A stretch of DNA of 64,000 nt, taken from Kribbella voronezhensis. Its GTDB lineage: Bacteria > Actinomycetota > Actinomycetes > Propionibacteriales > Kribbellaceae. The position numbers and the translations under genes are program-made. The notes below the pieces were generated by a model. The model worked only from the letters and a program-made list of their open reading frames with translations. It had not been told where the DNA came from and did not search any database. Positions 34,106-41,824 of this stretch are shown here, piece after piece. Within the stretch, counting starts at the first letter, position 1. Every line of letters starts with the position of its first letter. The stretch covers positions 3,355,403-3,419,402 of the forward strand of contig NZ_SOCE01000001.1 in NCBI RefSeq assembly GCF_004365175.1, given 5' to 3'.

Positions 34106-35194
34106 TCAGAAGTTGAACTTGTCGATGTTGGCCGCGGTGAACTCGGTCGGCGGGCCGAGCACGATCTCGCCGGCCGCGCCGACGGTGTACTCACCGAGCT
34201 TGCCGGCCTTGAACTTCTCGCCCTCGGCACCGGTGATCTGGCCCGACTTGAGCGCGGCCCCGGCGTACGCGGCGAGGTAGCCGATGTCGGCCGGGTTCCA
34301 CAGCGCGAACTTCTTCACCGTGCCGTCCTTGACGTACTGGCGCATCTGGTTCGGCAGGCCGAGGCCGGTGATCGCGACCTTGCCCTTGTACGACGAGGCG
34401 CTCACGTACCGCGAGGCGGCGGCGATACCGACCGTGGTGGGCGAGATGATCACCTTCAGGTTCGGGTACGACTGCAGCAGACCCTGCGCCTCGGTGAAGG
34501 ACTTCTGGTCGTCGTCGTTGCCGTAGGCGATCTTGACCAGCTTCAGCTTCGCGTTCGCCGGCTTGGCCAGCTCGGTCTTCATCACCTGGATCCAGGAGTT
34601 CTGGTTGGTCGCGTTCGGCGTCGCGGAGAGGACGGCGATCTCACCGGAGCCGCCGGCCAGCTCGCTGGCCATCTTCACCAGGCTCTCACCGATGCCCTGG
34701 GTGGTCGCCTGGTTGATGAAGGCGTCGCGGCAGTCCTTGGAGGCGTCGGAGTCGAACGAGACGACCTTGATCCCGGCCTTCCGGGCCTGGTTCAGCGACG
34801 GGCAGACCGCGTTCGGGTCGTTCGCGGCGACCACGATGACGTCCTGCTGCTGCTGGATGAGGGTGTTGATGTAGCTGACCTGCGAGGACGCGCTCGCGTC
34901 GTTCGGGCCGACCAGCTTGTACTCGCCCTTGAGCTCGCCGACCGCGACCTTGCCGCCGCCCACCTCGACGTCGGTGTAGGGGTTGTTCAGCTGCTTGGGC
35001 AGGTAGGCGATCTTGAGGCCTTCCTTCAGCGGCGCGTTCGGGTCGGCCTTCGTCGCCGTACTCGCGGCCGGAGCACCGGTGTCACCCGACGAACTCGACT
35101 TGGTCGTGCCACCACCACACGCGGTCAGCGCGAGGGAGACGACGGCCACCGTCGCGAGCGGTACCGCCAGGCGGCGGGAGAGAGGGATGGTCAT
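34106..35194 (-). CDS. rhaS: Rhamnose ABC transporter substrate-binding lipoprotein
   Basis: The 362-residue protein has a lipoprotein signal (RLAVPLATVAVVSLALTACGGG; lipobox LTAC, Cys about 26), a Ser/Ala/Thr-rich linker and a periplasmic-binding domain of the sugar type: LKIAYLPKQLNNPYTDVEVGGG, IQQQQDVIVVAANDPNAVCPSLNQARKAGIKVVSFDSDA. The pattern SDAS...DCRDAFINQA is typical of RhaS/autoinducer-2-binding relatives. It captures rhamnose outside the membrane and hands it to RhaP/RhaQ. AGGAAGGA precedes the ATG. Confidence 0.93.
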   Translation of the reverse strand: MTIPLSRRLAVPLATVAVVSLALTACGGGTTKSSSSGDTGAPAASTATKADPNAPLKEGLKIAYLPKQLNNPYTDVEVGGGKVAVGELKGEYKLVGPNDASASSQVSYINTLIQQQQDVIVVAANDPNAVCPSLNQARKAGIKVVSFDSDASKDCRDAFINQATTQGIGESLVKMASELAGGSGEIAVLSATPNATNQNSWIQVMKTELAKPANAKLKLVKIAYGNDDDQKSFTEAQGLLQSYPNLKVIISPTTVGIAAASRYVSASSYKGKVAITGLGLPNQMRQYVKDGTVKKFALWNPADIGYLAAYAGAALKSGQITGAEGEKFKAGKLGEYTVGAAGEIVLGPPTEFTAANIDKFNF

Positions 35195-35221
35195 GACGTT
35201 GTCCTTCCTGGACAGGTGGCC

Positions 35222-36211
35222 TTACAGGGGTTCGGGGCGGTGACGCCGGCGCTGCAGGGAACTGCGGACGGCATTTGCGAGGTTCGGGGCGAGAACGGAG
35301 ACGATCAGCAGGACGCCGGTGACGACGTTGAGCGCCTCGTTGGAGACATCGGAGAGGCGGAGGGCATTCTGCAGGGAGGCCAGCAGGACGACACCGGCGA
35401 TGACGCCCGGCAGAGCGCCCTTTCCGCCGAAGATGGAGACCCCGCCGAGCAGGACGGCGGCGACCACGGCGAGTTCGAGACCGGCGCCGTTGTCCGCGCG
35501 GGCACTGGAGTACCGCAGGGTCCACAGCACTCCGGCGAGACCGGAGACGAGGCCGCTGACGACGTACAGCCAGAACTTCAACCGCCCGGGACGGACGCCT
35601 GCGAACCGGGCCGCCTGCTCACTGGTGCCGATCGCGAAGACGGCCCGGCCGACCGGGGTGGCATGGAGGACCACCCCGAAGACGGCGGCCAGAACGACGA
35701 TGATGATCAGCACGTTGGGGATCGACGTACCGCCGATGTTCCCGGTGACCCAGTCCGTGTACAGCGCGGGGAAGTCGGCGACCGCGCCGTCACCCAGTAC
35801 TACGAACGCCAGGCCGCGGTAGAGCGCCAGGGTGCCGATGGTGACGGCGAGCGAAGGCAGCCCGAGAACGGTGACGAAGAATCCGTTGATCGCGCCGAGC
35901 ACCGCACCGAGGAGAAGGCACAGCGGGATGATCGTCTCGATCGGCTGGTTCTGGTTCCACAGGTAGCCCATCACTGCGCTGGACAGGCCGAGCGTGCTGG
36001 CCACCGAGAGGTCGATCTCGCCGGTCACGATCACCAGCGTCATCGGCAGCGCGACCAGCGCGATCGGCAGCAGGTCGAGAATCAGGAAGCCGAAGTTCTG
36101 CGCGGTCCCGAAGTTGTCCACGGTGGCCGCGGCGACGATCAGTACGACAACGGTGACGGCGATGATCGCGACGTTCCAGTTCGCGAAGCGCCCAAGCCTG
36201 TCAGTGGACAT
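35222..36211 (-). CDS. rhaQ: Rhamnose ABC transporter permease
   Basis: The 329-residue BPD_transp_2 permease has about nine hydrophobic segments and the signature GEIDLSVASTLGLSSAVMGYL (sugar-permease motif, residues about 65-85), GLPSLAVTIGTLALYRGLAF and AVLLGGVSIFGGKGALPGVI. ATG 36211 overlaps the rhaP stop by 11 bp. Together with RhaP it forms the membrane channel. Confidence 0.91.
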   Translation of the reverse strand: MSTDRLGRFANWNVAIIAVTVVVLIVAAATVDNFGTAQNFGFLILDLLPIALVALPMTLVIVTGEIDLSVASTLGLSSAVMGYLWNQNQPIETIIPLCLLLGAVLGAINGFFVTVLGLPSLAVTIGTLALYRGLAFVVLGDGAVADFPALYTDWVTGNIGGTSIPNVLIIIVVLAAVFGVVLHATPVGRAVFAIGTSEQAARFAGVRPGRLKFWLYVVSGLVSGLAGVLWTLRYSSARADNGAGLELAVVAAVLLGGVSIFGGKGALPGVIAGVVLLASLQNALRLSDVSNEALNVVTGVLLIVSVLAPNLANAVRSSLQRRRHRPEPL

Positions 36212-37232
36212 GAGAGCCTCGCTTCTTGAGCGTTGCGGCAACGCGAGCCGCGACCAGCCGGTCCGCGCCGATCGCCAGCAGGATCAGGCCGCCGACGATC
36301 GCCTGCTGCCAGAACTGGTTGATCTCCAGCACCGCGAGCGAACTGCCGATGGTTGTCAGCAGCAACGCTCCGAGCGCCGCGCCCCAGACCGAGCCGCTGC
36401 CCCCGAAGACCGCCACTCCACCAACGACGACGGCCGCGACCACATTCAGTTCGTACCCCGTGCCGGCCGCCGCGTCGATCGTGCCGAACCGGGCCGCGAA
36501 CAGCACCCCGGCCAAGCCGGCCAGCGCACCACTCACGCCGAAGGCACCGATGGTCCGGCGACCGACCGAGATCCCAGCCAGCCTCGCCGCCTGCGGACTC
36601 GAACCCATCGCATAGTGCTCACGGCCGACCCGGTAGCTCCGGAGGACGACGCCGGTGATCACCAGCACCAGGAGCGCGATCAACACCAGGTAGGGGATTC
36701 CGAGCAGGGTCGCGTTGCCGAAGTCGAGGAAGCCTCCGGGTAGCTCGTCGGCGTTGATCTGCTGGCCGCCGGCCCAGAAGTAGGTGATGCCGCGGACGAC
36801 GTACAAGGTGCCGAGGGTGACGACCAGGGCGGGGACGTTGCCGTAGCGGACGAGGATTCCGTTGACCGCACCGCAGACGCCGCCGACGGCCGCTCCGATC
36901 AACAGAGCGCCGATGACCGGGAGGCCGGGATGATCGCGGAGCAAGGTGCCGACGGTGAACGCGCTGAGGCCGAGCACGGATCCGACCGACAGGTCGATGT
37001 TGCGGGTGATCACCACGACCGCCTGGCCGACCGCCAGAACGGCCAGGATGGCGGTGCCGAGCAGGATGTCCCGGATGCTCTGGCCCGACAGGAAGCGTGG
37101 ATTGGAGATCGTGGTCACGGCGACGAGGGCCGCGAGGGCGAGCACGATCCCGAGTTCGCGCGCTCGCAGTACGAGATCCAGCGAGGATCGGCGGGTGGTG
37201 AGGTTGCTGCCAGGCAGGTCGACGGCGGTCAC
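36201..37232 (-). CDS. rhaP: Rhamnose ABC transporter permease
   Basis: The 343-residue permease has the same architecture: ARELGIVLALAALVAVTTIS, TRNIDLSVGSVLGLSAFTVG, GNVPALVVTLGTLYVVRGI and VAAVVVGGVAVFGGSGSVWGA. GTG 37232 is chosen because GGAGG lies 7 nt upstream and its GTGA overlaps the stop of the ATPase gene. The longer frame to 37595 lies inside the ATPase gene and is a shadow. Confidence 0.91.
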   Translation of the reverse strand: MTAVDLPGSNLTTRRSSLDLVLRARELGIVLALAALVAVTTISNPRFLSGQSIRDILLGTAILAVLAVGQAVVVITRNIDLSVGSVLGLSAFTVGTLLRDHPGLPVIGALLIGAAVGGVCGAVNGILVRYGNVPALVVTLGTLYVVRGITYFWAGGQQINADELPGGFLDFGNATLLGIPYLVLIALLVLVITGVVLRSYRVGREHYAMGSSPQAARLAGISVGRRTIGAFGVSGALAGLAGVLFAARFGTIDAAAGTGYELNVVAAVVVGGVAVFGGSGSVWGAALGALLLTTIGSSLAVLEINQFWQQAIVGGLILLAIGADRLVAARVAATLKKRGSHVH

Positions 37233-38731
37233 AGCGAGACCTCCTGACCCATCGCGGCGAACATGACCGACTCCTCGGTCGCGCGGTCCCGGTCCAGCTC
37301 GGCGACCAGGCGGCCTTCGCGCATCACCAGCACGCGGTCGGCCATCCCGAGCACCTCGGGCAGTTCGGACGACACCATCAGGACGGCGACCCCTTCCGCG
37401 GCCAGGCTGGACATCAGCCGGTGCACCTCGGCCTTGGTGCCGACGTCGATGCCCCGGGTCGGCTCGTCGACGATCAGCAACTTCGGTGCCATCGACAACC
37501 ATTTCGCCAGCACGACCTTCTGCTGGTTGCCGCCGGACAGGGTGCCGACCTCGTCGGAAAGCCTGCCGTACTTGGTCTTCAGCCGCTCGGTCCACTCCTT
37601 GGCCGACCGCCGCTCACTGCTGCCGGTGAGAAAACCCAGCTGGGAAAGGGCTCTCGACCGCGGCAACGTCACGTTGCGCTCGATCGAGAGTTCCATCAGC
37701 AGGCCTTGCTGGCGGCGGTCCTCGGGGACGAGAGCGACACCCGCGGCCATCGCTTGACGCGGAGAGCCAGGCTTGAGGGTCTTGCCGAGCACCTTGACCG
37801 TGCCCGCGTCGCGCGGGTCGACACCGAAGATCGACTGGACGACTTCGGAACGACCCGATCCGACCAGCCCTGCGAGCGCGACGATCTCACCGGCCCGGAC
37901 GTCGAAGGAGATGTCAGCGAAGACAGGATCGCGGCTCAGCCCCTCGACACTGAGCACCACGGCTCCTGGATCGACCTGCTGCTTGGGGAACAGCGCTCCG
38001 AGCTCGCGGCCGACCATCCGGCGTACCATCTCGTCCACGCTGATCTCGCTGAGCAGGTCGGTCGAGACGTGTTTGCCGTCGCGCATGATCGTGACCCGTT
38101 CGCACAACGCGGTGATCTCCTCGAAGCGGTGCGAGATGAACACCAGGGCGGCACCGTCGTCGCGGAGCGATCTCGCCACCGCGAACAGGCGCTCGACCTC
38201 GACCCCGGTCAGCGCCGCGGTCGGCTCGTCCATCACGACGACGCGCGCCTGGGCCGAGAGTGCCTTCGCGATCTCGACCAGTTGCTGGTCGGCGATCGAC
38301 AGGCCGCGCGCGGGCCGGGCCGGGTCGATGGACACGCCGAGCCGGTCGAAGAGCTGGGCGGCTTGGCGAAGCATCGCCGTACGGTCGACTGTTTTGAAAC
38401 GACCCAGTGGCGGGCGGCCCATCGCGATGTTCTCCGCGACGGACAGGTCGGGGAACAGCGTCGGCTCCTGGTAGATCACCGCGATCCCGGCGGCCTTCGC
38501 GTCGGCCGGGCCGTTGAGCTCGACCGGATTGCCGTCCAGTTCGACCGTGCCGGAATCGGGACGATGCACGCCGGCCAGCAGCTTCACCAGGGTGGACTTC
38601 CCGGCGCCGTTCTCGCCGACCAGGGCGTGCGCCTCACCGCCGTACAGGTCGAGGGAGACGTTCTGGACGGCAGCGACGGCGCCGAAGGACTTCGACACCT
38701 CACGCAACCGCAGCAGCGGGGCCTCACCCAT
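37229..38731 (-). CDS. rhaT: Rhamnose ABC transporter ATP-binding protein (double ABC)
   Basis: The 500-residue protein has two ABC cassettes. The first has a canonical Walker A (GENGAGKSTLVKLL, about residue 38), signature RGLSIADQQLVEIAKAL and Walker B VVVMDEPTAAL. The second has a degenerate Walker A (GLVGSGRSEVVQ) as usual for sugar importers of this class, signature TLSGGNQQKVVLAKWL and Walker B LLIVDEPTRGID. GGAGG lies 7 nt before ATG 38731. First gene of the operon; divergent from the LacI regulator. Confidence 0.93.
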   Translation of the reverse strand: MGEAPLLRLREVSKSFGAVAAVQNVSLDLYGGEAHALVGENGAGKSTLVKLLAGVHRPDSGTVELDGNPVELNGPADAKAAGIAVIYQEPTLFPDLSVAENIAMGRPPLGRFKTVDRTAMLRQAAQLFDRLGVSIDPARPARGLSIADQQLVEIAKALSAQARVVVMDEPTAALTGVEVERLFAVARSLRDDGAALVFISHRFEEITALCERVTIMRDGKHVSTDLLSEISVDEMVRRMVGRELGALFPKQQVDPGAVVLSVEGLSRDPVFADISFDVRAGEIVALAGLVGSGRSEVVQSIFGVDPRDAGTVKVLGKTLKPGSPRQAMAAGVALVPEDRRQQGLLMELSIERNVTLPRSRALSQLGFLTGSSERRSAKEWTERLKTKYGRLSDEVGTLSGGNQQKVVLAKWLSMAPKLLIVDEPTRGIDVGTKAEVHRLMSSLAAEGVAVLMVSSELPEVLGMADRVLVMREGRLVAELDRDRATEESVMFAAMGQEVSL

Positions 38732-38765
38732 GGTCGCCTCCGCTCGGGATCTGCAGTCGGGTTTC

Positions 38766-38777
38766 TGAAAGGTTTCA
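38766..38777 (-). promoter_or_regulatory. Candidate rhamnose operator 1
   Basis: TGAAAGGTTTCA is a palindrome with two central bases, 35-46 bp before the rhaT start. A further TGAAA half-site follows at 38789. Position and shape fit a LacI-family operator controlling the operon. Confidence 0.5.
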
Positions 38778-38875
38778 AGTGGATTGCATGAAAGCTAAGC
38801 GGGACCGCGGGCAGCCGTCAAGAGGCTGCGGCGATTCGATCGGCGGAGTGGCTGAGTAGATCGATCGATTGCGGG

Positions 38876-38905
38876 TAGGCTGCGTCAGCTATCACGTTTC
38901 AAACG
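38876..38905 (+). promoter_or_regulatory. LacI-gene -10 box and candidate operator 2
   Basis: TAGGCT (38876-38881) is a good -10 hexamer. CGTTTCAAACG (38895-38905), palindromic around its central C, lies just downstream and 12 bp before the LacI start, where a bound repressor would block its own transcription. Confidence 0.5.
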
Positions 38906-38916
38906 CGGGAGGTCGA

Positions 38917-39978
38917 ATGACACCGAGCGGCACAGCGGACCGGGCCCGCCCGACGCGCGCCGCAGCCGGGGTCAAGGAGGTCGCGGCGGCGGCGGGAGTT
39001 TCGCTCGGCACGGTCTCCAACGTGCTGAACCGGCCCGAGATGGTCAGCGCGGCCACCCGCGCCAAGGTCGAGGCAGCGATGCTCAGTCTCGGCTTCGTCC
39101 GGAACGAGTCCGCCCGGCAACTGCGCGCCGGCAGCAGCCGGATCTTCGCCTACCTGATGCTCGACGCGGGCAACCCGTTCTTCACCGACGTCGCCCGCGG
39201 CGTCGAAGAGGCTGCCCGCGAGGCCGGGCTGTCGGTCTTCCTGTGCAACAGCAACGAGGACGCGGGCCGCGAGGCCGACTATCTCGACCTGCTCGAGCAG
39301 CAACGGGTGCAGGGCGTGCTGATCACCCCGGTCGATCCCGATTCGCCCAGACTCAGCCAACTGCCGGCCCGCGGTACGCCGGTGGTCGTGGTTGACCGGG
39401 CGATCGACGACGGCGAGCACTGCTCGGTCGCGGTCGACGACGTCTTCGGCGGCGAGGTCGCGCTCAGCCACCTGCTCGAACTCGGGCACGAGCGGATCGC
39501 GTTCGTCGGCGGCCCGAACAACATCGGCCAGGTGACGGACCGCCGCGCGGGAGCCCGGCGAGCGATGGAACGGGCCGGACGGCCGGCCGAGGACCTGATC
39601 GACCTGGTCACCGGCGCACTCACAGTCGCCGAAGGTAGGGGCGCCGGGCAACGACTTGCCGGACTGCCGGCCGCGCGCCGTCCCACCGCCGCCTTCTGCG
39701 CGAACGACCTGCTGGCATTGGGATTGCTGCAGCAATGCGTGAGCCTCGGCTTGCGGGTGCCTGAGGACCTGGCGATCGTCGGGTACGACGACATCGAGTT
39801 CGCCGCGGCGGCCGCTGTACCGCTGACGTCGGTGCGCCAACCTCGCCAACTGCTCGGTCATACAGCGGCGGAGCTGCTGCTCGACGAGTCCAGCAACCCC
39901 GACCACGAGCACCAACGCGTCACCTTCACGCCCGAACTGGTGGTCCGTACTTCGACTCGCGGCAGCTCGCCTAGCTGA
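38917..39978 (+). CDS. LacI-family regulator of the rhamnose operon
   Basis: The 353-residue protein has an HTH at about residues 19-42 (VKEVAAAAGVSLGTVSNVLNRPEMVS) and a sugar-binding core: RIFAYLMLDAGNPFFTDVARGVEEAAREAGLSVFLCNSNED, VQGVLITPVDPDSP, ERIAFVGGPNNIGQVTDRRAGARRAM, CANDLLALGLLQQC and DDIEFAAAAAVPLTSVRQP. GGGAGG lies 4 nt before ATG 38917. Divergent placement makes it the likely rhamnose-responsive repressor, acting at the palindromes in the 185-bp gap; the ligand is inferred from context. Confidence 0.92.
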   Translation: MTPSGTADRARPTRAAAGVKEVAAAAGVSLGTVSNVLNRPEMVSAATRAKVEAAMLSLGFVRNESARQLRAGSSRIFAYLMLDAGNPFFTDVARGVEEAAREAGLSVFLCNSNEDAGREADYLDLLEQQRVQGVLITPVDPDSPRLSQLPARGTPVVVVDRAIDDGEHCSVAVDDVFGGEVALSHLLELGHERIAFVGGPNNIGQVTDRRAGARRAMERAGRPAEDLIDLVTGALTVAEGRGAGQRLAGLPAARRPTAAFCANDLLALGLLQQCVSLGLRVPEDLAIVGYDDIEFAAAAAVPLTSVRQPRQLLGHTAAELLLDESSNPDHEHQRVTFTPELVVRTSTRGSSPS

Positions 39979-39983
39979 AGAAC

Positions 39984-40014
39984 TTGACCTGGAGCGCGCT
40001 CCAGGTCAGAAGGT
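39984..40014 (+). promoter_or_regulatory. MerR-type promoter/operator of the aldo/keto reductase
   Basis: A perfect 22-bp palindrome at 39986-40007 (half-site GACCTGGAGCG) overlaps a TTGACC -35 box at 39984-39989. With a 19-bp spacer the -10 falls at about 40009-40014. Over-long spacers bridged by a palindrome are diagnostic of promoters activated by MerR-family twisters. The expected transcription start is at or next to ATG 40022. Confidence 0.78.
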
Positions 40015-40021
40015 GGTGGGC

Positions 40022-40969
40022 ATGACTGAGCTACGCATCGCCCTCGGCGCAATGGAATTCGGCACCCGGATCGACGAGAAGACCTCCTTCGAGTTGCTCG
40101 ACGCCTTCGTCGACGCGGGTGGCACTTGGATCGACACTGCGAACTGCTACGCCTTCTGGCAGGACCCGAGCGGCCACGGCGGGCAGAGCGAGGAACTGCT
40201 CGGACGGTGGTTCGCGCGACGCCCCGGCGTACGGGATCGCGTCAAGCTCGCCACCAAGGTCGGCTGTGAGCCATTGTGGCCGGGTAGTTTCCCGGAGCAC
40301 ACGGAAGGCCTTACTGGTAAGGCGATCGACGCTGCTGTGGAGACCTCGCTGCGGCGGCTGCAGACGGATCACATCGATCTCTACTGGGCGCATCGCGATG
40401 ATCTGAACACGCCTTTGGAAGAAACAGTCGCCGCCTTCGGCAAGCACGCCGCCGCGGGCACGATCGGCCGCATCGGGCTCTCGAACTACGCGCTCTGGCG
40501 AGTCGAACGTGCTCGCGGCCTGGCGCTTCAGCAGGGCGTGATGGGGCCGACGGCCCTGCAACTGCGGTACTCGTACCTCCAGCCGCGGCCGTTCGTCCGC
40601 GACCAGGCCCACGACCACCGCTTCGGCTGGATCACCGACGAGGTCCTCGACTACGCCGACCGCAATCCCGAGCAGGACCTGTTCGCCTACAGCCCGCTGA
40701 TGTCCGGCGGCTACGAACGCGCCGACCGGCCGATCCAGGACGCCTTCGACCACCCCGGTACGACGCGCCGCCTAGAAGCCCTCGCCAAAGCCGCCGCCGA
40801 CCTCGGCGTCACCCGCAGCGAGGTAGTCCTAGCCTGGCTCATCGGCGGCACCCCCTCCATCATCCCCATCGTCGGCATGAGCACCCCGACCTACCTCACC
40901 ACCGCCCTGGCCGGCGCCCACCTAACCCTCCCACCCGAAACCCGAACAGCCCTCGACGCAGCCTGGTGA
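40022..40969 (+). CDS. Aldo/keto reductase
   Basis: The 315-residue (beta/alpha)8 protein is an NADPH-dependent aldo/keto reductase: DAGGTWIDTANCYAFW (catalytic Asp and Tyr), KLATKVGCEP (catalytic Lys), DHIDLYWAHRDD (catalytic His) and IGRIGLSNYALWRVERA. C-terminal IIPIVGMSTPTYLTTAL contacts the cofactor. Substrate unknown; many such genes respond to reactive carbonyls. Its promoter is MerR-type, yet no merR gene lies in the window. ATG 40022 is preferred to GTG 40013 because the promoter predicts transcription starting there. Confidence 0.92.
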   Translation: MTELRIALGAMEFGTRIDEKTSFELLDAFVDAGGTWIDTANCYAFWQDPSGHGGQSEELLGRWFARRPGVRDRVKLATKVGCEPLWPGSFPEHTEGLTGKAIDAAVETSLRRLQTDHIDLYWAHRDDLNTPLEETVAAFGKHAAAGTIGRIGLSNYALWRVERARGLALQQGVMGPTALQLRYSYLQPRPFVRDQAHDHRFGWITDEVLDYADRNPEQDLFAYSPLMSGGYERADRPIQDAFDHPGTTRRLEALAKAAADLGVTRSEVVLAWLIGGTPSIIPIVGMSTPTYLTTALAGAHLTLPPETRTALDAAW

Positions 40970-41230
40970 ATCCCCACGCAGCCTCCTCCGTCGGCTGCTC
41001 CCGCCCTCCCTCCCCGGCGCACCTGCAGCTCGCCTTCTCCCGCTCCCACGACTCGAAGTCCGCCTCGCTCCTCACAATCTGTTCGCAGCACCGAGGTGAG
41101 GTCGGTTGTGAAGGAAGCGGCTGTGGTGGTTGTCAGCCACGAGCCTTCCGAGCCCGAAGCCGGCGGAGTTTTTGGGTCGGTTGGCGGGGGATCGTAGGTG
41201 AATTGGCTGGAGCGGTTCCTGTGAGGGCTG
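40970..41230. other. Gene-free gap
   Basis: I see no convincing gene, terminator or operator in these 261 bp; short frames on both strands lack coding character. It should hold the promoter for the DUF4240 gene. Confidence 0.4.
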
Positions 41231-41794
41231 GTGTCGTGTGACGATTTGGGGGTGGATGGTCAAAGGTTCTGGGAGTTGGTGGAGGCGGCGCGTGCGGAGG
41301 TCGACGACACGGTCGCGGATCCGGATGGGGTCGCGGACGCGTTGGGTGACGCGCTCGGGAAGTTGCCGGCCGACGAGATCGTCGGGTTCGGGGCGGAGTT
41401 CGAGCGCCTGCAGGCCGAGGCCTATCGGTGGGATCTGTGGGGCGCGGCGTACCTGATCAACGGGGGCGCCTCCGACGACGGATTCGACTACTTCCGCGGC
41501 TGGCTGGTCGCGCAGGGGCAGGAGATCTGGGAGGCGGCGCTGGCCGACCCGGACTCGCTGGCCGATGTGGTCGACGAGGATCTCGGCGAGGACTTCGAAG
41601 GATTCGACGGCGAGGGGATGCTCGGCGTCGCCGTGAGCGCCTACGAGTCCGCGACCGGCAGCGAAGCGGGCTACTGGGAAGCCGTGGGCACCGAGGTCCC
41701 CGACGTACCGGCCGGCCAGAACTTCGACTTCGACGACACCGACGAACTGCGAGACCGTTTCCCCCGCCTCGCCGCCCTCTTCCTGACCGACTGA
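41231..41794 (+). CDS. DUF4240 domain protein
   Basis: The protein of up to 187 residues has the DUF4240 pattern: QRFWELVEAARAEVDDTVADPDGVADALGDALGKLPADEI, FERLQAEAYRWDLWGAAYLINGGASDDGFDYFRGWLVAQG. It is very acidic. Function is unknown; the domain occurs widely in Streptomyces and relatives. GTG 41231 has GAGGG 3 nt upstream, but the family usually starts right before the QRFWEL motif, which makes GTG 41252 an alternative. Confidence 0.82.
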   Translation: MSCDDLGVDGQRFWELVEAARAEVDDTVADPDGVADALGDALGKLPADEIVGFGAEFERLQAEAYRWDLWGAAYLINGGASDDGFDYFRGWLVAQGQEIWEAALADPDSLADVVDEDLGEDFEGFDGEGMLGVAVSAYESATGSEAGYWEAVGTEVPDVPAGQNFDFDDTDELRDRFPRLAALFLTD

Positions 41795-41824
41795 CGGGTA
41801 GCTGGTACGCCGTACCTCGCGCCG

